Source: Bernardetia sp963719525 (lineage in GTDB: Bacteria > Bacteroidota > Bacteroidia > Cytophagales > Bernardetiaceae). From it: 64,000 nucleotides of DNA. The number at the start of each line of letters is the position of its first letter. Within the stretch, counting starts at the first letter, position 1. The stretch lies in the NCBI GenBank assembly GCA_963719525.1, contig CAVRCG010000001.1, positions 682,001 through 746,000 on the forward strand. Reading direction: 5' to 3'. The notes under the pieces were generated by a model. That model was given only the letters and a program-made list of their open reading frames with translations. It made no database searches and was not told where the DNA came from. Below are positions 63,223 through 64,000 of the stretch, one piece after another. Position numbers and translations under genes: made by a program.

Positions 63223-64000
63223 ATGAAAAATATACTTTTTATCTCGCTTCTTTTCTCATTTCTTTTCTTAGGATTAAATAATACTTTATTTGCGCAAGAT
63301 GGATATTCGTCTGCTTCTGTGAGTATGAACAGGGCGAATACTGTTTTTTCTGCTGACCAAGTAGTTATTGAGGAATACATCAATTATCATAGACATAATA
63401 TTGATTTACCAAAAGACAAAGAAAATATAGCTTTGAGCTTGGATTATCAATCTATTTCTGATAAAAACATAGTTCTCCAAATTGGAATAGCTACCAAAAG
63501 TTTGATGGATTATTCACAGATGCAACCCATAAATATTAATTTGGTAATTGATGTAAGTGGTTCGATGCAATCTGATAACCGACTTGGAAAGGTGAAAAAA
63601 GCATTGGCAAAATTTACAAAAGGATTGCGAAGTGAAGATTATATTTCTATTGTGGCGTATGATTCGGAAGCAAAAGTAATTTTGCAGTCTCAAAAAGTAG
63701 GTGATGTTTATAATTTAGATAGGATAATAGAAAGTTTATCTACTGGGGGTTCTACTAATTTGTACGACGGAATGGTTTTGGGATACGAACAGGCAAAGCA
63801 ACATTTTAATCCAGACCATACCAATAAAGTGATTTTGCTTACCGACGGAATTGCAAATGTAGGAATTACCGATGTAGAGAAAATCGTTGCAAAATCCTAT
63901 TTGTATAATAAGGAAGGGATTGATATTTCTACTGTTGGTGTGGGTAGTGATTTGAATTATTCGCTTCTACAACAAATTGCAAAAGAAGGAAAGGGAGCAA
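63223..64000 (+). CDS. Secreted von Willebrand factor A protein (partial, runs off the window)
   Basis: The frame opens at 63223 with a signal peptide (ILFISLLFSFLFLGLNNTLF, then AQ) and is open to the window end, giving about 259 residues. The vWA domain starts near residue 105 with the metal-binding MIDAS site DVSGSMQS, followed by IVAYDSEAKV, GGSTNLYDGM and LLTDGIANVG. The VEEYINYH-like segment (VVIEEYINYHRHNI) before it belongs to the YfbK-type family. It is exported; it may bind protein partners. The rest lies outside the window. Confidence 0.9.
   Translation, partial: MKNILFISLLFSFLFLGLNNTLFAQDGYSSASVSMNRANTVFSADQVVIEEYINYHRHNIDLPKDKENIALSLDYQSISDKNIVLQIGIATKSLMDYSQMQPININLVIDVSGSMQSDNRLGKVKKALAKFTKGLRSEDYISIVAYDSEAKVILQSQKVGDVYNLDRIIESLSTGGSTNLYDGMVLGYEQAKQHFNPDHTNKVILLTDGIANVGITDVEKIVAKSYLYNKEGIDISTVGVGSDLNYSLLQQIAKEGKGA

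Overview
The window is about 31-33% GC by eye. It carries lipoproteins and secreted proteins, a long-type SufS, an SpmA-SpmB fusion, a fused aspartokinase/homoserine dehydrogenase, an orphan FecR-like protein and LRR-Ig secreted proteins. Together these point to a gliding-type Bacteroidota of the Cytophagales, most like the Bernardetia/Flexibacter litoralis group. The phylum is well supported; the genus is inference.

Layout. 0.1-5 kb: threonine biosynthesis (thrA, thrB) with a small antitoxin-like ORF squeezed between them. 5-11.4 kb: a degenerate beta-lactamase-fold lipoprotein, a GmrSD-like DUF262-HNH-RAMA protein, an aldehyde dehydrogenase and a secreted esterase. 11.4-16.2 kb: a leftward TPR/membrane cluster with a nucleotidyltransferase pair, cut by a complete IS5-family insertion sequence with a -1 frameshift transposase, plus a FecR-like protein. 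16.3-21.3 kb: secreted proteins, an M61 peptidase, a MITE-like element, a 303-bp long inverted repeat and a 46-bp perfect palindrome. 21.4-26 kb: a defence-like island: a PARIS-like AriA/AriB pair, a frameshifted HsdR_N-type nuclease and a conserved two-gene cassette of unknown function. 26-45.6 kb: mainly housekeeping genes (sodium:solute symporter, glycosyltransferase, aspS, prfA, a spermidine synthase-like protein, trpB, comB, sufS) mixed with toxin-antitoxin-like pairs, LRR proteins and repeat blocks. 45.7-64 kb: mgtE, XisH/XisI, a DUF3368/UPF0175 pair flanked by two copies of the smc 3' end, smc, SpmAB, an M3 peptidase, a GH3_C-beta-lactamase fusion, a fatty acid desaturase and the start of a von Willebrand A protein.

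Two themes stand out. First, the accessory content is rich: at least six toxin-antitoxin-like pairs, two or three candidate anti-phage loci, and several dispersed repeat families. These include GTAG/CTAC-footed REP-like hairpins, a 168-bp element with terminal inverted repeats, and paired 226-bp blocks flanking a toxin locus. Second, eight genes have single interruptions that are not obviously programmed. They are a membrane protein, a DUF1569 protein, the HsdR_N-type nuclease, an LRR protein, an ADP-ribosyltransferase-like toxin, mgtE, smc and the GH3_C-beta-lactamase. smc is normally important for growth, so part of this pattern may be sequence error rather than gene decay; that needs raw reads.

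The strongest candidates for a new or under-described system are the island at 21.4-24.9 kb, the flanked TA module beside smc (49.96-50.97 kb), and the ART-fold toxin pair between repeated blocks (37.6-39.0 kb). No tRNA, rRNA or CRISPR array was recognised.
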